64,000 nucleotides of DNA from Carallia brachiata (taxonomy: Eukaryota; Streptophyta; Magnoliopsida; Malpighiales; Rhizophoraceae). The DNA is taken from positions 859,797 to 923,796 of the forward strand of contig JADCRB010000060.1 of the NCBI GenBank assembly GCA_021464245.1, given 5' to 3'. The translations under genes and the position numbers were made by a program. Positions 1 through 13,200 of the stretch are shown piece after piece; positions within the stretch are counted from its first letter, which is position 1, and every line of letters begins with the position of its first letter. The notes under the pieces were generated by a model. The model searched no databases and had not been told where the DNA came from. It saw only the letters and a list, made by a program, of their open reading frames with translations.

Positions 1-550
1 GGATCCTTGTGCCCATGCCCTCTCCTGCCAAATGCTAGGTAGCTACAATAGTGGCTAAAGACAACATTGAGTTATAGACTTGATAATTATTGTGGTTTCC
101 ATCGTTAGAGACATCCTCGTCCCTACTGGCACTCGAGTGATGGGTTTGTCCTCTATAGAGGTGGTTGAATAAGGTATTGACAAATAGAAATTATTATAAT
201 CTCAACTCACAGATCTGACAGATACACACCTGAATCTTTTTTCAAGTTCAAAAAGAACATGACAAATTTTCTCATCTTATACCCATAGTTACGCTAAAAG
301 TATGATTGTTGAGGCACCTATTAGGATACCTCATAAGGTAAAGGTTTGATAAATATAATGTATGAAAATTTGGTTTGCATGAGCACGCTTAATTAATGTA
401 TGAAATTGATAGAATATTAAACAACAAAAAAATGATGTTAGATTTGATGTGTATAATCTAAAATTTAATTTTTTTTTTCAATAAAATTTTATTCTAGTGT
501 GTTCATATTCATTATCTTGTAACAATGCCTTCTTAATCTAATAGGTTCTG
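1..550. other. Intergenic region, no gene seen
   Basis: AT-rich DNA upstream of the LBD gene. I see no open frame with family features, no tRNA and no repeat structure. The part nearest the gene presumably holds its promoter, but I cannot point to a convincing TATA box. Confidence 0.5.
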
Positions 551-580
551 CTTGAAAATTATTCGAAAGAAGGCGGCAAA

Positions 581-1357
581 ATGTCATCATCGAGTTCACC
601 GTGTGCCGCTTGTAGGTATCTCCGGCAAAAATGCTCTCAAGATTGTGTCTTTGCACCGTACTTCCCGGTGGACCAGCCTGACAAATTCGTTAGTGTCCAC
701 CAGGTTTTCGGCCGCAAAAATGTGGCCAAGATTCTCAGAGAGCTCAATGTCACCCAACGAGAAGATGCCGTCAGGTCGCTGGTGTATGAAGCTGATGCCC
801 GTTTAAACGATCCCATTTATGGTTGTGTGGGTCTGGTCTCCATCCTTCAGCAAAGACTCAAGCAACTCCATCATGAACTTTGCGGTGAGAAGGAAGCGCT
901 GGCAACGTACGTTGGCCCCCAAGCAATGGCTTCCATGCTGCATTCCCCTCCGACGATGCTGCCTCCGCAACAGCAAGTGGGCAATCCGTCTTCCTCTTCG
1001 TCTGCAATGCCAATGCCAATGACGGGTGTTCCTGCTGGACCAGTCCATCGCAGGCAATTGGTAATCCACGAGCCCCAGCAGCAGCAAATTTTTCAGGATC
1101 AGCAGGAGACGCACAACAACAGGACTGATTATGAGGAGCAGCTGCAGCAGCAGGTAGATAATTTAAGGTTTAGCAGTTGTGGGACTGGGTTTGAGGAGGC
1201 AGGTGCGGTTACTGCTACTGGCTTCCAACCACCTTTTGCTTTGGGCACCATCGATGGCGAGAATCCTTATCATGTTCAACCACAAGCAGAGCATCACCAG
1301 CAACTTCCCGAACAGCTTTTTCTTCTACCTCAGCAGCAGCCTCCAGAAATCCAATAA
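581..1357 (+). CDS. LBD36: LOB-domain (LBD/AS2) transcription factor, class I, LBD36-like
   Basis: A single open frame of 258 aa from an ATG. The LOB domain fills about residues 7-110: the zinc-binding block has C8, C11, C18 and C22 (CX2CX6CX3C), followed by the GAS block, a QREDAV stretch, the YGCVG motif and a leucine-zipper-like helix of class I type. The family binds DNA in the nucleus and controls lateral-organ boundaries and leaf polarity. The tail is rich in Gln, Pro and Ser, as is common for activation-type tails. The order DARLNDPIYGCVG and the following helix recall ASL1/LBD36. Oddity: the usual FGASN of the GAS block reads FGRKN here. An ATG start 7 residues before the first Cys fits the family. 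No intron is needed. The assignment to LBD36 rather than another class I member is inference. Confidence 0.9.
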   Translation: MSSSSSPCAACRYLRQKCSQDCVFAPYFPVDQPDKFVSVHQVFGRKNVAKILRELNVTQREDAVRSLVYEADARLNDPIYGCVGLVSILQQRLKQLHHELCGEKEALATYVGPQAMASMLHSPPTMLPPQQQVGNPSSSSSAMPMPMTGVPAGPVHRRQLVIHEPQQQQIFQDQQETHNNRTDYEEQLQQQVDNLRFSSCGTGFEEAGAVTATGFQPPFALGTIDGENPYHVQPQAEHHQQLPEQLFLLPQQQPPEIQ

Positions 1358-1819
1358 CATTGCAGTGATAACATTTTCTTTTCATGTGATTTTCATAAGC
1401 TTATTCGGTTCATAAGTGAATAATAAACAAAGATGGTCTTGAAGGTAGAACGGAGATTTCTGGTGCACAAGCCTTGATATGTCAACCTTCTGAGTATGGG
1501 TAAATACATTGTTCAAAGAAGAATTAAAATATTTATTGTTCTATCCAAACCGGGAAATTCGCGTTGGCCTTTGCCATCCATGTGAAGCCAGAAAGTTACG
1601 CGGCATGCCTCCTTTTTTGAACGTAGCAAACCTTACGCCAGAGTGTTTGGATAGTGTGACGGGAAAACCTTGCTGCTAAATATGATTACTTCAAAGAGTT
1701 AATATACAGAGGTAACCAAAAACAAAAGAGTTCATATACACAAAACGGGAAACGAAATGAGGGAGAGTAAGGTGACGGAAAAGATTGTTTATTTGCTCCA
1801 TTTTTTTTTAAACTTACGC
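1358..1819. other. Intergenic region between LBD gene and misato pseudogene
   Basis: Probably the LBD 3' UTR followed by non-coding sequence. No feature could be supported. Confidence 0.4.
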
Positions 1820-4800
1820 AAGACTTTATCAGAGCCAGAGAAAGCTTGAGAACTAGGATCCAGTGTCATAACCATTTTGGATAGTGTCTCTTTGATGTCT
1901 TGTGCTTAATCTTTCCCAAACCCCCAGTTTCTAACTATCTCGGTCCCTGGCGCTCCTTGCTGGATCCCGAATCTATGGAGATTGTACAATCTGTTTTGCA
2001 AAAATAGCAAGACTGCACTGCTTGAACGGAGTTTAGCAGCCATGGCAATGGAATGGACATCAAGTGATCCCCTCGGCAACGAACCCAGAATAGGACTGCT
2101 CAACAGCTCACCCTGTTCGCCGACAAGGTTGCCAAAGATTGAGGGAAATGGCAGGGGTATTGGAAGAGGACAGCGAGTGACTAATAGATAGTAGAACAAT
2201 GGCCTAGTTGTAGAACGACTATAGGCAACATTAACTGCGCCAGTGACTTTGGACACTGAGAAGCTCTGTCCCTCCTGCAGAATGCAAACATTGAAGGTTT
2301 CTGACAGGCACGGTAATTTTCTAAGCAATACCAACAGACAATAACACTAGATTCACTACGGGAGATGGCAATAAGCTAGAGATCCATTGGGCGTGTGTCA
2401 TGGCAAGCTTCCCCATCCACACACTCCCACAGGCTTGGTAATTATACTGTTAAAATTATAGGTTTAGAATATCATACTTCATACACGCAGAAACTATGAT
2501 CCTTACCCGAACCAAAGGCACCATGAGCAGTCGTGGATTCCACTGCCGCAAATCTTCCACTTCTGCCACCTCTGGGGCCAACGAGTGCAAATTACCCAGC
2601 AATGATGGCTCAGCCTGCTTTCCTGGAGTTTAAAATCCTCAGTAATTAACAAAATCATTGCTTAAAACAAAGAGTCTTGTGTGGGAAATTTTCCAGGTGG
2701 GGTACCGGGCATAGGAGGTGCAGGCATTGCAAACCATATTTTGCCTCGCTTTCCCTGCTAATGTTTGTAGCAACCCATTAACATCCATAGCACCAGAAAC
2801 ATAGCATGAATCTGTTGCTGGTCCAAGTGGCTCCATCCTGAAAGGAAGACTAATGGAGCGTACAGCAGCGGCATGGATTGCATTGCAGTGGTAAGGGTTC
2901 TCATCTTTGATACAAAGGAATGATGAAGCTTTACCTTCAACAATAAAGAAGATGAAGTTTACCATCACTGAAACAAGGACAAAAAGGACAGAGGCAAAAA
3001 AGGTTCAAACTAAAAAAATACAGCCTGAAAGCACCGCTAAAGGATTAACAGTTGATGCAACATAAGTTTGTAAAAAAAGTTTCTCGACTCTCAAAGAATG
3101 CTTTATATATACTGGATGCAAATTAATCACAAGCTTAAAAGAAACAAATCATTCCATTGCATATAAAGGAAGGCTAGAGGATCATCTAAATATAACTCTG
3201 CTTACTTCTACTTAGGATCGGTAAACCAGCAGGCACAATCAAGTTACAGAAGGATGATAGCTTTGAAAAAGAAACTGCATCATGAATGTTCCTGGTAATC
3301 ATCTGCTTTTGACTTCTTTGCTTTGCATAGGAACTAGGACTCCTCACAGTGTAGAGCAAGACTGGTGTATTTAAGTACTCATCTGCAATATTCTCCAAGA
3401 AATCTGCAGCTAAAGCAGAGAAACCTTCAGAGTCATCAACAATGAATTGAAAACCCTGCCAAAAGCAAACAAAGATTCAGCATCAAAGGAAAAAAGGCAT
3501 TTGGGTCAAGTCAAATTCATAATTACAATCTCAAATTCAATCAAATGAAGCAATGCATTAGACTTGGAAAATCACTTCTGCATTGAAATATGGGCAACAA
3601 AATGAACTAGAAATGATCCATTGACTTATCACACAAGCATATGCACAGAAGCATGAACACAATGATCTATGAAGGCATGGCTGCACACAGGCATACTCCC
3701 TGAGTGAATTATAGTCTTCCTATTGAAAAAAAAAAAAAAAAAAGGATTCTAGCCCCCCACCCTCTTTTCCTCCTCCTCCAACTTAACATAACAAGGAGTA
3801 GGATGTTTCATAGGAATCCAGACTCATTCATGCCAGGAGTCAACGTCTGTAAGCAAACATACCTGTATATGGTCACACTCGTCTACAAAAAAAAACGTAG
3901 TCTCTCAGTTATTTCTTCTGCCCGCAAACTCTCAGAGAAAACATCCCTTCCCATTCCATAGTCGTCAAATTCCCCAGTATCCATCCACATTCCACTCAAT
4001 TCATATAGACTCTAGGGCTGATAGTGAAACTTTGAGAAGTCAGTCCAATACTGGGCACTACTTTCTAAACTTTCCACCATATCTTTGTCTTGGATCTGTT
4101 TTCTAATATCACTCTTACCCTTTTCAATACCTTTAGTGGACATCAAATTCTCCTGCTCTTCCTCGCTCAAACTTTGCAAGAAAAGATTCTCTTCTTACAC
4201 GGTTCAGAGACATGAGTGGACATATTGCCAATCCTAAATGTTGGTCCTGGAGATTTAGTTATTTGGATGTCATAAGAAGCAGAGACATAATCGACAATGA
4301 GTAGAACAGATTAAAGGAAGAAGCAATCTACTAATACCACAATTTCAAATCAATCATCATCTCTGGAAGAAATTCAAATGGGATAACTACAGACACGAAC
4401 AAACTCAAATGCAAAAAACCATCTAGCAAATTTCACTTGCATCACAGTCATGGCTGTAAACAAAAAAAATACTGTAACAGAAATTGAAATGTGTAATCTT
4501 AGTTGATGTCTGAATTAAACGATATTCAGCTAGTGCACATACAGACAACACTTGAAAAACATGGTAATTCAGGAAGGAGTAGCCACAAAACAAACACGCA
4601 TGCTCTTAACTCATCTACAGGCCACATATCAAGTTTAAGAAGCATGAAAGAAAGGTTCCACTGATAATGATGAATCAAAGAGCCAAGGTGAGAAACGCAG
4701 AAAGGCCATATTTTCAAGTGTATCATACAGTAAGCCTTGCCTTAAATATTGAAAAACCTGATCAAATAATGACAACCAATATTTTGAAACAAAAAAAAGG

Positions 4801-5818
4801 TAAGGTGGAAACTGAATACATGTTAGAAGCCTTACCATGTGGTGACTTCTGATGGTATTGACGAAGCCTCATTGTATGACGTACCACGCGAACCCATAGA
4901 TCCAAGGGATCCTGCAACATCAAATAGCCAAATCCAACCAATCAATAGAATTACCAATGCCAAGTCGGTTCTTGATCAAGCACGAAGGTTTTCACCTATT
5001 TTCGAAGTTCATCCAATCTATAAACTAAAAGGTATTCACATTGCATATACTTTGCAGCCTCTACCACTAAACATACAAATCAACAACTACAACACCAGAC
5101 ATCGTATGAACAATCCAAGTCTTGACACTTCGAATACACGTGACACGGAACATTGTTAATCAACCAATAAACTCATAAAAAAAAAAAAAGTAAATCTTAA
5201 CCATTAATTATCGAAAACCTAGCCCACACGAATCACCTACCTTGATAATCAACGGAGAGTAAGCGAGGCGTATAGGTGAGTGTCCCCTGCACACGTTTTA
5301 AGCAACAATTTGATGATTCCAGCAAACAAAATTCAATCTCCATTAATAATCCATCACTACTGCATTCCGTTTCTAACTAACAGCGGCCGCGAAACTGCAA
5401 CTACTTACATTATCTTAGAATTAAAAAAAAAAAAACAAAAAAAACAATTTAAAAGCTCAGCTACCTGCTGCGGCTCGCCGGAGCGGTAGAGAACATCCAA
5501 AATATTATCAATTAATTCAGAATTCAAATATTTTTAAAAATTCTTTAATAAACAAACAAGAACCAAAAAAAAAAAAAAAAAAAGAGAAAGCAAAAAATGA
5601 TGGAATTACCTGAAAATTCCAGAAGTGCGAGCCCACGAAGTTGGCAAATTTTCCTACTTCTATAGTCACAAATCATGGTAAAAAACCTGATTCGACTAGA
5701 AAATTTCCGCTGTGAAAACCCAAAAAAAAAAAAAAATTCCTTTTTATTATTAAATCTAAAATTGTAAATATTCGTAGCAGCAACAGTCGTCACGCACAAT
5801 ACTCACAATCTCCCTCAT
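1820..5818 (-). pseudogene. Misato/DML1-family (tubulin-like) gene, intron-containing pseudogene
   Basis: Family exons lie in order on the minus strand: 5818-5794 (start MREIV), 5659-5610 (FANFVGSHFWNFQ, the misato segment), about 5510-5465 (YRSGEPQQ), 5286-5241 (YTPRL), 4911-4836, about 4210-3863, 3455-3206 (FIVDD, NIADEY, NTPVLLY), about 2936-2750 (NPYHCNA, SISLPFRMEPLGP), 2622-2507 and 2274-1906 (FSVSKVTGAVNVAYSR, HRFGIQ). Misato proteins are tubulin-related and act in mitochondrial distribution and chromosome segregation. Damage seen: no AG acceptor for the third exon, about 2 extra bases near 4200, TAG at 4012-4014, a frameshift in an A9 run at 3887-3895, a small deletion near 2750, and TAA at 1906-1908 with family-like sequence continuing beyond it. 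Introns are kept, so this is not a processed copy. Homopolymer errors could explain one lesion but not the two stop codons. Confidence 0.8.
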
Positions 5819-8401
5819 AGCAAAAGAATATTGGAATTATTGTCCCATTTTTTTGTCCGAATGATAATAAATTTTTTATTTCTTATGGTGATTGTTTTAT
5901 TTTTTAATAAAAAATAAAATTATTATGATAAAAAATAAAAAATTTGTTATAATTCAAATAAAAAAAGGGACAAAAAATTTTAAAAGTTAAGAAAAAAATT
6001 GCAAAAATCTAGGAAATGTTAATAACTATATAAATTTTTTGATGAAAATAAAATTATAAAATTAACTTCCATCATCTAATATTATTTTTAAACAGATCAA
6101 TCTATGTTTAAATTAGATTAAACTTAGGAACAACGCGATCGATGGACAAGTGCTGATGTAGTATAATTTATTTTTAAATTATTAAATTTAACAAAGTTAA
6201 TTAATATATAAATTATTAAATAAACTATTTACTTTCTGGTCGTTTTTCACTTTATTGCAACGTGTAAGTATTAGTTTATGTAAATCTGGCTTTATCTATA
6301 AATGGATAAGATTCGTACATTAAAACAATGAGATCAATTGATAACAAATTAACAATCAAAAGTCCATTATCAGTGATGGGAAAGATTCTCCCTGTCTTGT
6401 CCACTTGCTCCAGTTTCACTTAACAAACCATTGATAACGGAATAGTCTTCGTGTCCAAAGATAAGGCCCTAGCTTATACACTATGATTGACAAATTTTTA
6501 TTGAAAAATATATATATATATTTATTATTTATTTTTTTTATTAATCTAAATAATTATTTTTTATTTTTTTTTACAAATTATTATTCATTTTCTTTCGAAT
6601 AACTTTTTAATCATTAATTTTTATCAATTATATTATTATTATTATTGTACTATTTTATATTCATTTTTTTTTATATTCACTTTCTATTGAATTTCTCACT
6701 AACCAATCACACCGATAGAGTTCGCTGCTTTTCCAAGGCCAGAAAAGGGTTTATAGATCAAGACAAAAAGAAAAAAAAAACGTCTATAGATCTTGAGTTC
6801 ACCAATTGGATTCTTCTTCTTGGTACTGGACTTCTTCTTCTAGGGATACAAATCATTTTCTCATTACTTTGGGTCTCTCATTTTCCATTTTTATTGGCAT
6901 TACTACTTTAGAAAAATATACTTAGTATAGCTACGATTTATATTATGTCCCCCTTTGAAAGAAACTAGTTGATATTGACAAGAGACTCTCTTCGATACAA
7001 CTCATAGGAAGTAGCTCTAGGAGTCCAGAGAGCAGCCAAGAGTCGAAAGATACGAAATATTTCCTACTTCCCTCTACTAGATTGAAAGAAAACAAACCCA
7101 AAAAACCAAAGTATTGGATATAATCAAAATATTGGATATCATCAACCATCGAACCTACCAGGAGTCTGGTTGCCGCGCATTTTCTCTAGTACGTAATTGG
7201 TAAAAACTTTGATAGCATGCCAATAAACCAAATGTATGACTGTCAATAAATATAAATTATTGGAGGAAACACAACAGTGAAACATATAAAAATTTTAAAA
7301 CAAAAATATGAAAAAAAAAAAAAGGCTGGTATTTAGCTCCCAAAGCTTAGAAGACTTCTTCTAGATCTCTCGAGAAATAGCTGGTAGTTAGCTTTTAAAC
7401 ATCTATTTTAGCGGTCTCATGTTCTAATTCTAGAAAAGAGAGTAAAATTTAAGAGAATAAAAACTTGTCCAATTTGCATAACTCATGGTTTAATATTCCT
7501 CGTAGGCCAAGAAATAACACAACACAAACTTGTATAACGTATAGTGTAAGCAGAGCAGTCATGTATCTTTATATTCAGAAAGGCCAACAAAGGGAATGGA
7601 ATGACTATTTGCACAACAAAACAACACCACGCGACGACCCCATGTGAATTTGTCATATGCTCAGGTGCAGTGTCCAGAGGAAGCACTGGTTTCGACCAAC
7701 TAAAGAATGTCATTGCTTATGATGAATTAGTAAGAACAGTTCTTATAAGTGGGAAAAGTGCACTCGATCTAAATAATTCGATTTAACTCGTTTGACACTT
7801 GACTAAACACCAACCATATAAATTGAAAAAAATTAGTAACTTGAAACAATCAACCTATAACTTGATTGACCCAAAATTTGAATAATCGAATCCTAATAAT
7901 CGAAAATTTAAATAACTCAAGACTCAAACATAGGGATGGTGTATCCAAAATCCAACGAACCTTTTTCGACAAACATGCGAACCAATATATCTGAAATATG
8001 ATGTAACAAAAACTAACTCAACTTGTCTGTTTCCTACCTCTACCAGCTCAATGGCTGTGATTGGAATCAAACGAAACTGTAGAGAAAACGACATACATTT
8101 GTCAGGGAAAACATTCATGTTCAATCATTTTTTGTCACGTAACTTAGTTAAATCCATACAAATAGGGTTCATTAACAACATGCAAGAGAGACCAATCTTT
8201 AGTGAAATGGAGAGCTAAATTTATCCAAGGTACCCACAAGGTACAGTCTTCTCTAAGGTACAGTTTTGGAGTCAAAAACGAAAATGATACAATCATTAAT
8301 TGAATTCCTCATCTTTGTTCACTCATTTTATTCCTGTGATCCTATTTCTACAAATTGATCCACAATGTATGCTTGTATATGAAAAATTCAAGGTTATTAT
8401 C
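5819..8401. other. Long AT-rich intergenic region
   Basis: No gene is supported. From 5830 to 6650 the sequence is very AT-rich. From about 6755 to 7200 base composition becomes more balanced and poly(A/T) runs thin out, which could be old organelle-derived DNA, though I recognise no organelle gene in it. Short open frames at 7483-7713 and 7924-8124 (minus) match no family I know. Confidence 0.4.
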
Positions 8402-10233
8402 TCATACTTCGATGTTGATAGCCCCACTGCTGGAGGTACTCTTGGCGGATTCGTCTGCAGGAGGAGGTTCTATCGGAGAACTAGACCGGGAACTGCTTAG
8501 CTTAGAATGGCCTTGGGCAGTACACAAGCCGTCCAGTGGGGCAGCCAGAGAAGTTGGTTGTTTGCGGATATGAAGCCTGAATTTCTACTCAAACACAAGA
8601 ATTCGGATTAGTTGGCCACAAAAGCATGCTATTCTATAGTAAGAGATTCACAGATGAGGAAAAAAAACGTACTTGCAAGTGGCTTTTAACTTCATCATTG
8701 GTGAGGCCATCTACTTGCATGTGCTCCCTAATCTGTTTTGGGGTGGCCACTGCATTACATAATAAACCAATCAGGAGAAGAGAAAATGAACAGTGTAGTG
8801 TACAAAGACACTCAAACTAGTGAACAAAGACACTCAAACTCTGGTTGAATGAACTGAAATGAAACTGAATTCAATTGTTCAGAAGGAACAAAAATCCAGC
8901 GTTTTGACATCATGGCAAACAGGCCTAATTTCCAAAATGCTCTTGGTTTCCAGGTCAATTCACTTTTCAGATTATCATACGTGAGGCGCTTGTTTCGAAC
9001 ACAAGACCTCTTCTTCTTGGTCACAGAGTTAAAAACTCTAGTTAACATGTCAACGAAGTATTCCATTGAAAGGGTTAAGTCATTGGGTAAATCTCCAGTA
9101 TTATATATTAAAATCTAACACACGTGAACAATCACAACCAGCTAGAACTTCAACAAGAATGCAATTTTCCAGCAACAGTTAACTAAACAGCGGTGTTTAA
9201 AGGCTAGAGAGACAGAGTTTTCGTATGGTTCTAACCTTGAGGCCCTCCAAGTCGTCCTAGAGCATCAACAAAACGATGGTGAAGCTCCGGAGACCAGCAC
9301 CGTCTCTGTTTCTTGGAACCTTCTTGTTGCTGCAACACACCCCGAACTTCTATTTGCTTGCTGACATTGGTTTTTAATATCAAATTGCGGAAACTTTCTT
9401 CGGAGAACGGAGGCATAAGAGATAGTCCAGTGACTTGTGAAACAACCTCCTTCTCTTCCTTCCTTCCAGTTCCTTCAAACCTGGGAAGTTCCTTAAATGG
9501 AACAAATGACTCTCTTTTGTTTCGGTAATGACAGAACTGAATTGGGTTCTCACAAGTGGACCGATCATCACCTTCATCACTCCTCTAGAGAAAAAATACA
9601 AAAATGAAAAACCCCCCCTGCTGTTAATATCCAGGAAAAATGAAAGCTGCAACCTTTTCTTTTATTTTCTCTGGAAAAAATAAATGAAATGATTCGAATT
9701 ACCTGTTTGGATTCAGATTTTGAGTCTTGTTTTTGGCAATCAGAATTGATATTGTCAGTGTTCCAAAGCTGAGCAGAGCTCATCCAACTCTTCTTGTCAC
9801 TTTCATCTATTCCCAACTTTGCAATTTCATCTCCATCAGAAATAGAATTCCTTTTCAATGGCAAAAGCGTCTGAATCACCGCTCGATCGTTTGTTTCTTC
9901 ACATTGCATTGCCTCCTCCTTCAATCTCCAAACAGCTACAAACCAACAAAAGAAAAAACAAAACAACGAAAGATCAGAAACCCATCTTCGGAAAACTACA
10001 GAATTTTAATTTAAGAGATCCAAATTTTACATACCATCGTTCAAAAGGAGCATGCTAAGAGGAAGTTCACGTTTAAAAGCTTCAATCTTTCTCATCTCTT
10101 CTTCCAACCTCTGTACATAATCATCAAGCTTTGATAGTTTTTGGCTACCATCTCTGATCCTTGAAACATCCTCAAGCAATTCACCGATTGTTTTGGGGAC
10201 ATAAGCCAAACTCAAATCCAAGCTCAACTCCAT
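8402..10233 (-). CDS. HHO5: GARP/MYB-like repressor of the HHO (NIGT1/HRS1) family
   Basis: Five exons on the minus strand with GT-AG introns: 10233-10035, 9935-9703, 9584-9236, 8749-8673 and 8584-8402. Together they give 1041 nt, or 346 aa with no break. The N-terminus MELSLDLSL carries an EAR-type LxLxL repression motif, followed by the family's conserved coiled block to about residue 66 ([30 protein letters not shown]). The GARP DNA-binding domain is at about 236-294: [41 protein letters not shown] proteins are nuclear repressors in nitrate and phosphate responses and in flowering; the N-terminus looks most like the HHO5/HHO6 branch. An in-frame ATG at 10326 would add 31 Lys/Arg-rich residues; I chose 10233 because MELSLDL is the family start. 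The misato pseudogene lies downstream. Confidence 0.92.
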
Positions 10234-13200
10234 TTTTTTTTTTGGTTCCACTTTCCCCTTTTTTTTTTTACTTCTTCTTTTTCTTCTCTTGTTACTGCTG
10301 CTTTTCGCTGATGTGCTCTCTAACATTGACCAGATAACACAGCAATGGACAGAGAAATTGAACACTTATATCTATATATATAGATGGATGGCAAAATGCC
10401 AGATTCAGCAAGTCTAGATTCGGTTAATCTCTCTCACACACACACACGGTTCGTCGCGTATCTGAGTCAACTCAGTCGCCTGAGAGACTCGGCAAATTGC
10501 GATTCCTTATATTTTCTTCTCTCTTTTGGCAAAAAATTGAAGAGAAAATATTTGTATGCCTTTCTTTTTTGTGCGTGTGTGTAATAAACATAGTAATATT
10601 GACAATTTTTGTAATAAAATTTATAAATTTTTAAATAAAATATAATAATTTTTAATTTATAATATATAAATTATTAATTTTATTACATAAAAAAGACATA
10701 TTTGGTGTTCAAAATTGCATAACAATTTTTTTTATTTTTTTATAATTTTTGCTTCTTAGATTTCACGGTAGGTATAGACGACGACTGTATGGTGTAAAAG
10801 GTAAAAAGTAAATTTTTTTTTCGTTTAAAAAATATATTTGTTTTCACAAATTGTATTAAAAATATGTTATTTTATAAATAAATTTTGTTGTTTATTACAG
10901 AATTTTGGAATCGTGAATTATGTAATAAAAATATTTTTATCTATTCTAATAAATCACAACTTGAGTTTTTGGAAAAATAGATTTAAATTTTTAATCACTA
11001 GAGTTACTTTAAAGAACTTATTAAATAATTATTAAAACATTTATTTTGAAACTTATATTATATAGAGCTACCTAATAGATAAAATCTCAAGAATTTTCGC
11101 TCACTTTTTGAAATGACTAAAGTTAAATAAAAGGATACGAGTAATGATATATATTATGAAAATTGTATTATGAAATATTTTAAAATTTATAACTATGGAT
11201 AAAATTATGAACTTTTTTCCTTTTTTGATTTAATGGTGTGAACATATTGTATGATTCTTTCTATAATTATAAATTTTAATATATTTTATAATATAATTTT
11301 TGTAATATATATCATTATTCAAAGGTATTGTGAACCAAATGCCCAAAGATTATACAAAATTATGGGAAGTCATACAAATACTAATTGTATATTTATTTTG
11401 TTGGTCAAAACTAATTGTATTATAACTCCTTAAGGTGTGCAAATGATTATAAAAATATGTTTCACTACACAGTTTAATTTTAAATTATAATAACATAGTC
11501 AAAAAATTTATTTAATAATATTTAATAATTTATCTAATTTTTTAATTTAATTATCTAACGATTTATATTACTTTATTATAATTTTATTACTATTTAAATA
11601 TTATTACTTAATATTTTTATATAAAAATATCATTTCGTCATTATAATAATCTCACCTACTTATTTCTATTATGTGCCAACATAGTCCATATCATGAAGTC
11701 CCTTTGTTAAAAAAAATAAAAAAAAAATTCATGAAGTCATTGAAAAATATGTGGCATGAAAGTCAATTAACAAAATCAATTGATGACTTACCTTTATAAT
11801 GCGAAAGATTCTCCTCGTAGATGGCAGAGCACCTTTTATTTGACTGTTCGTCAACAAGAATAAGTACTCAAGTTGGTCTTATATTTTTCGAAATTATTTT
11901 AATATAATCCTAAATACTTTTCTTTTTGGCCAACCATAGTTCTAAGTACTTTGATGTTTTCATTTGAAACCTACAATTTAAAATTCTTTTCCAATTGAAT
12001 ACTTTTTTTTTTGACTAAAAAAAGGAACATTGTTGGCATTTTTTTTTCGTCTCAGAAAATACTGAATTAAGATGAAATTTCAAATTATAAATCTTAAATG
12101 AAAAGAGTAAAATACTTGAAACTATATTTAAAAAATTTAAGATTAAATTAGTGCTTATCCGTTCATCAGCATGATGGGGTGGGTCCTAAATACAATTTCC
12201 TCTTTCCAAAACTACAATATCCTCAAAAAATCAAAAAAAAAAAAACAGAGAGAAAAAAAAAAGTAAAAAGAGTTGTTACCACCAACCAAGCATCAGCACG
12301 TGGCAAGAATCTTTTTTAGCAAGCGGTCAGATTCCCTCTTAGCAAACAAAATAACAAAACATTTACAGTGATGGCACATTTAAATATGATTAATCAAATG
12401 ATATAAATATTATTATAATAATAATATGAAAATTGAATTAATTAAAATAAAATTTATATTATCGTATTAATGGGATTTAATTCTATTTATTTTTTGATAT
12501 TGATGTAGTTGTTTTTAATGATGAAATCTTTAATTGTTTTTCCTTAAAAAAAGAAAAAATTAGACGGACTCATTTTTCTTAATCTAAATAGACGTATGAT
12601 ACAATTATATGAATAATATTTTTATATGACATATAAGAAATGTATAATAAAATATAATAAAATTGTCAAAATCTCTTATTTATTGTTATTGTATAAACAA
12701 TTTTTTATAATGTAAAATTTTTATATGTTATATGAAATTATGGGAAAAACTACGTAGAAATGTAATGATAGGTATAAAATTGATATGTAAAGACCTAGAA
12801 TGTTAGATTTTAAAAAATATGTTAAATATAAAATAAATAAATAGATTAATTATATATTTTTTATAGTACAAATTATGTGATTGCACAATAATCTTTTTTT
12901 TTTAGGTCATTAAAATAGGAAAGCGATAGTAGTACTGTAATAATTCTGACAAAGAACATTAAATCTACTCTTAATAGTACAGATAATTCAAATAATTACG
13001 ACAGAACTCGCATTAATGGAGACTTTTATGATACTGCGGGCCTCCGGGCCTTCTCTTCTAAGTTCTAACAGACGCCCAGCTTTGCATCGGTCATTATTCC
13101 TGCTTCGAGATTCTCTTTGTTGTGAACCTGACACGTGCACAAAGGCATCCGTTTTTACACATGCGAGATATGCATTGCACGTAATCTCCGTTGGAGATAA

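Noticed and set aside
803..1114. 103-codon frame opposite the LBD gene
   Set aside because: Shadow of the conserved LBD coding sequence.
3887..3895. A9 run in the misato pseudogene as proof of gene death on its own
   Set aside because: Homopolymer length can be a sequencing error; the call rests on the stop codons and the other lesions.
6645..6911. 88-codon hydrophobic plus-strand frame
   Set aside because: Composition follows T-rich DNA; the first codons are a TAT/TTT run. No family match.
10027..10365. Longer N-terminus for the HHO gene
   Set aside because: The frame opens upstream at a GTG; an ATG at 10326 is possible, but the conserved family start is MELSLDL at 10233.
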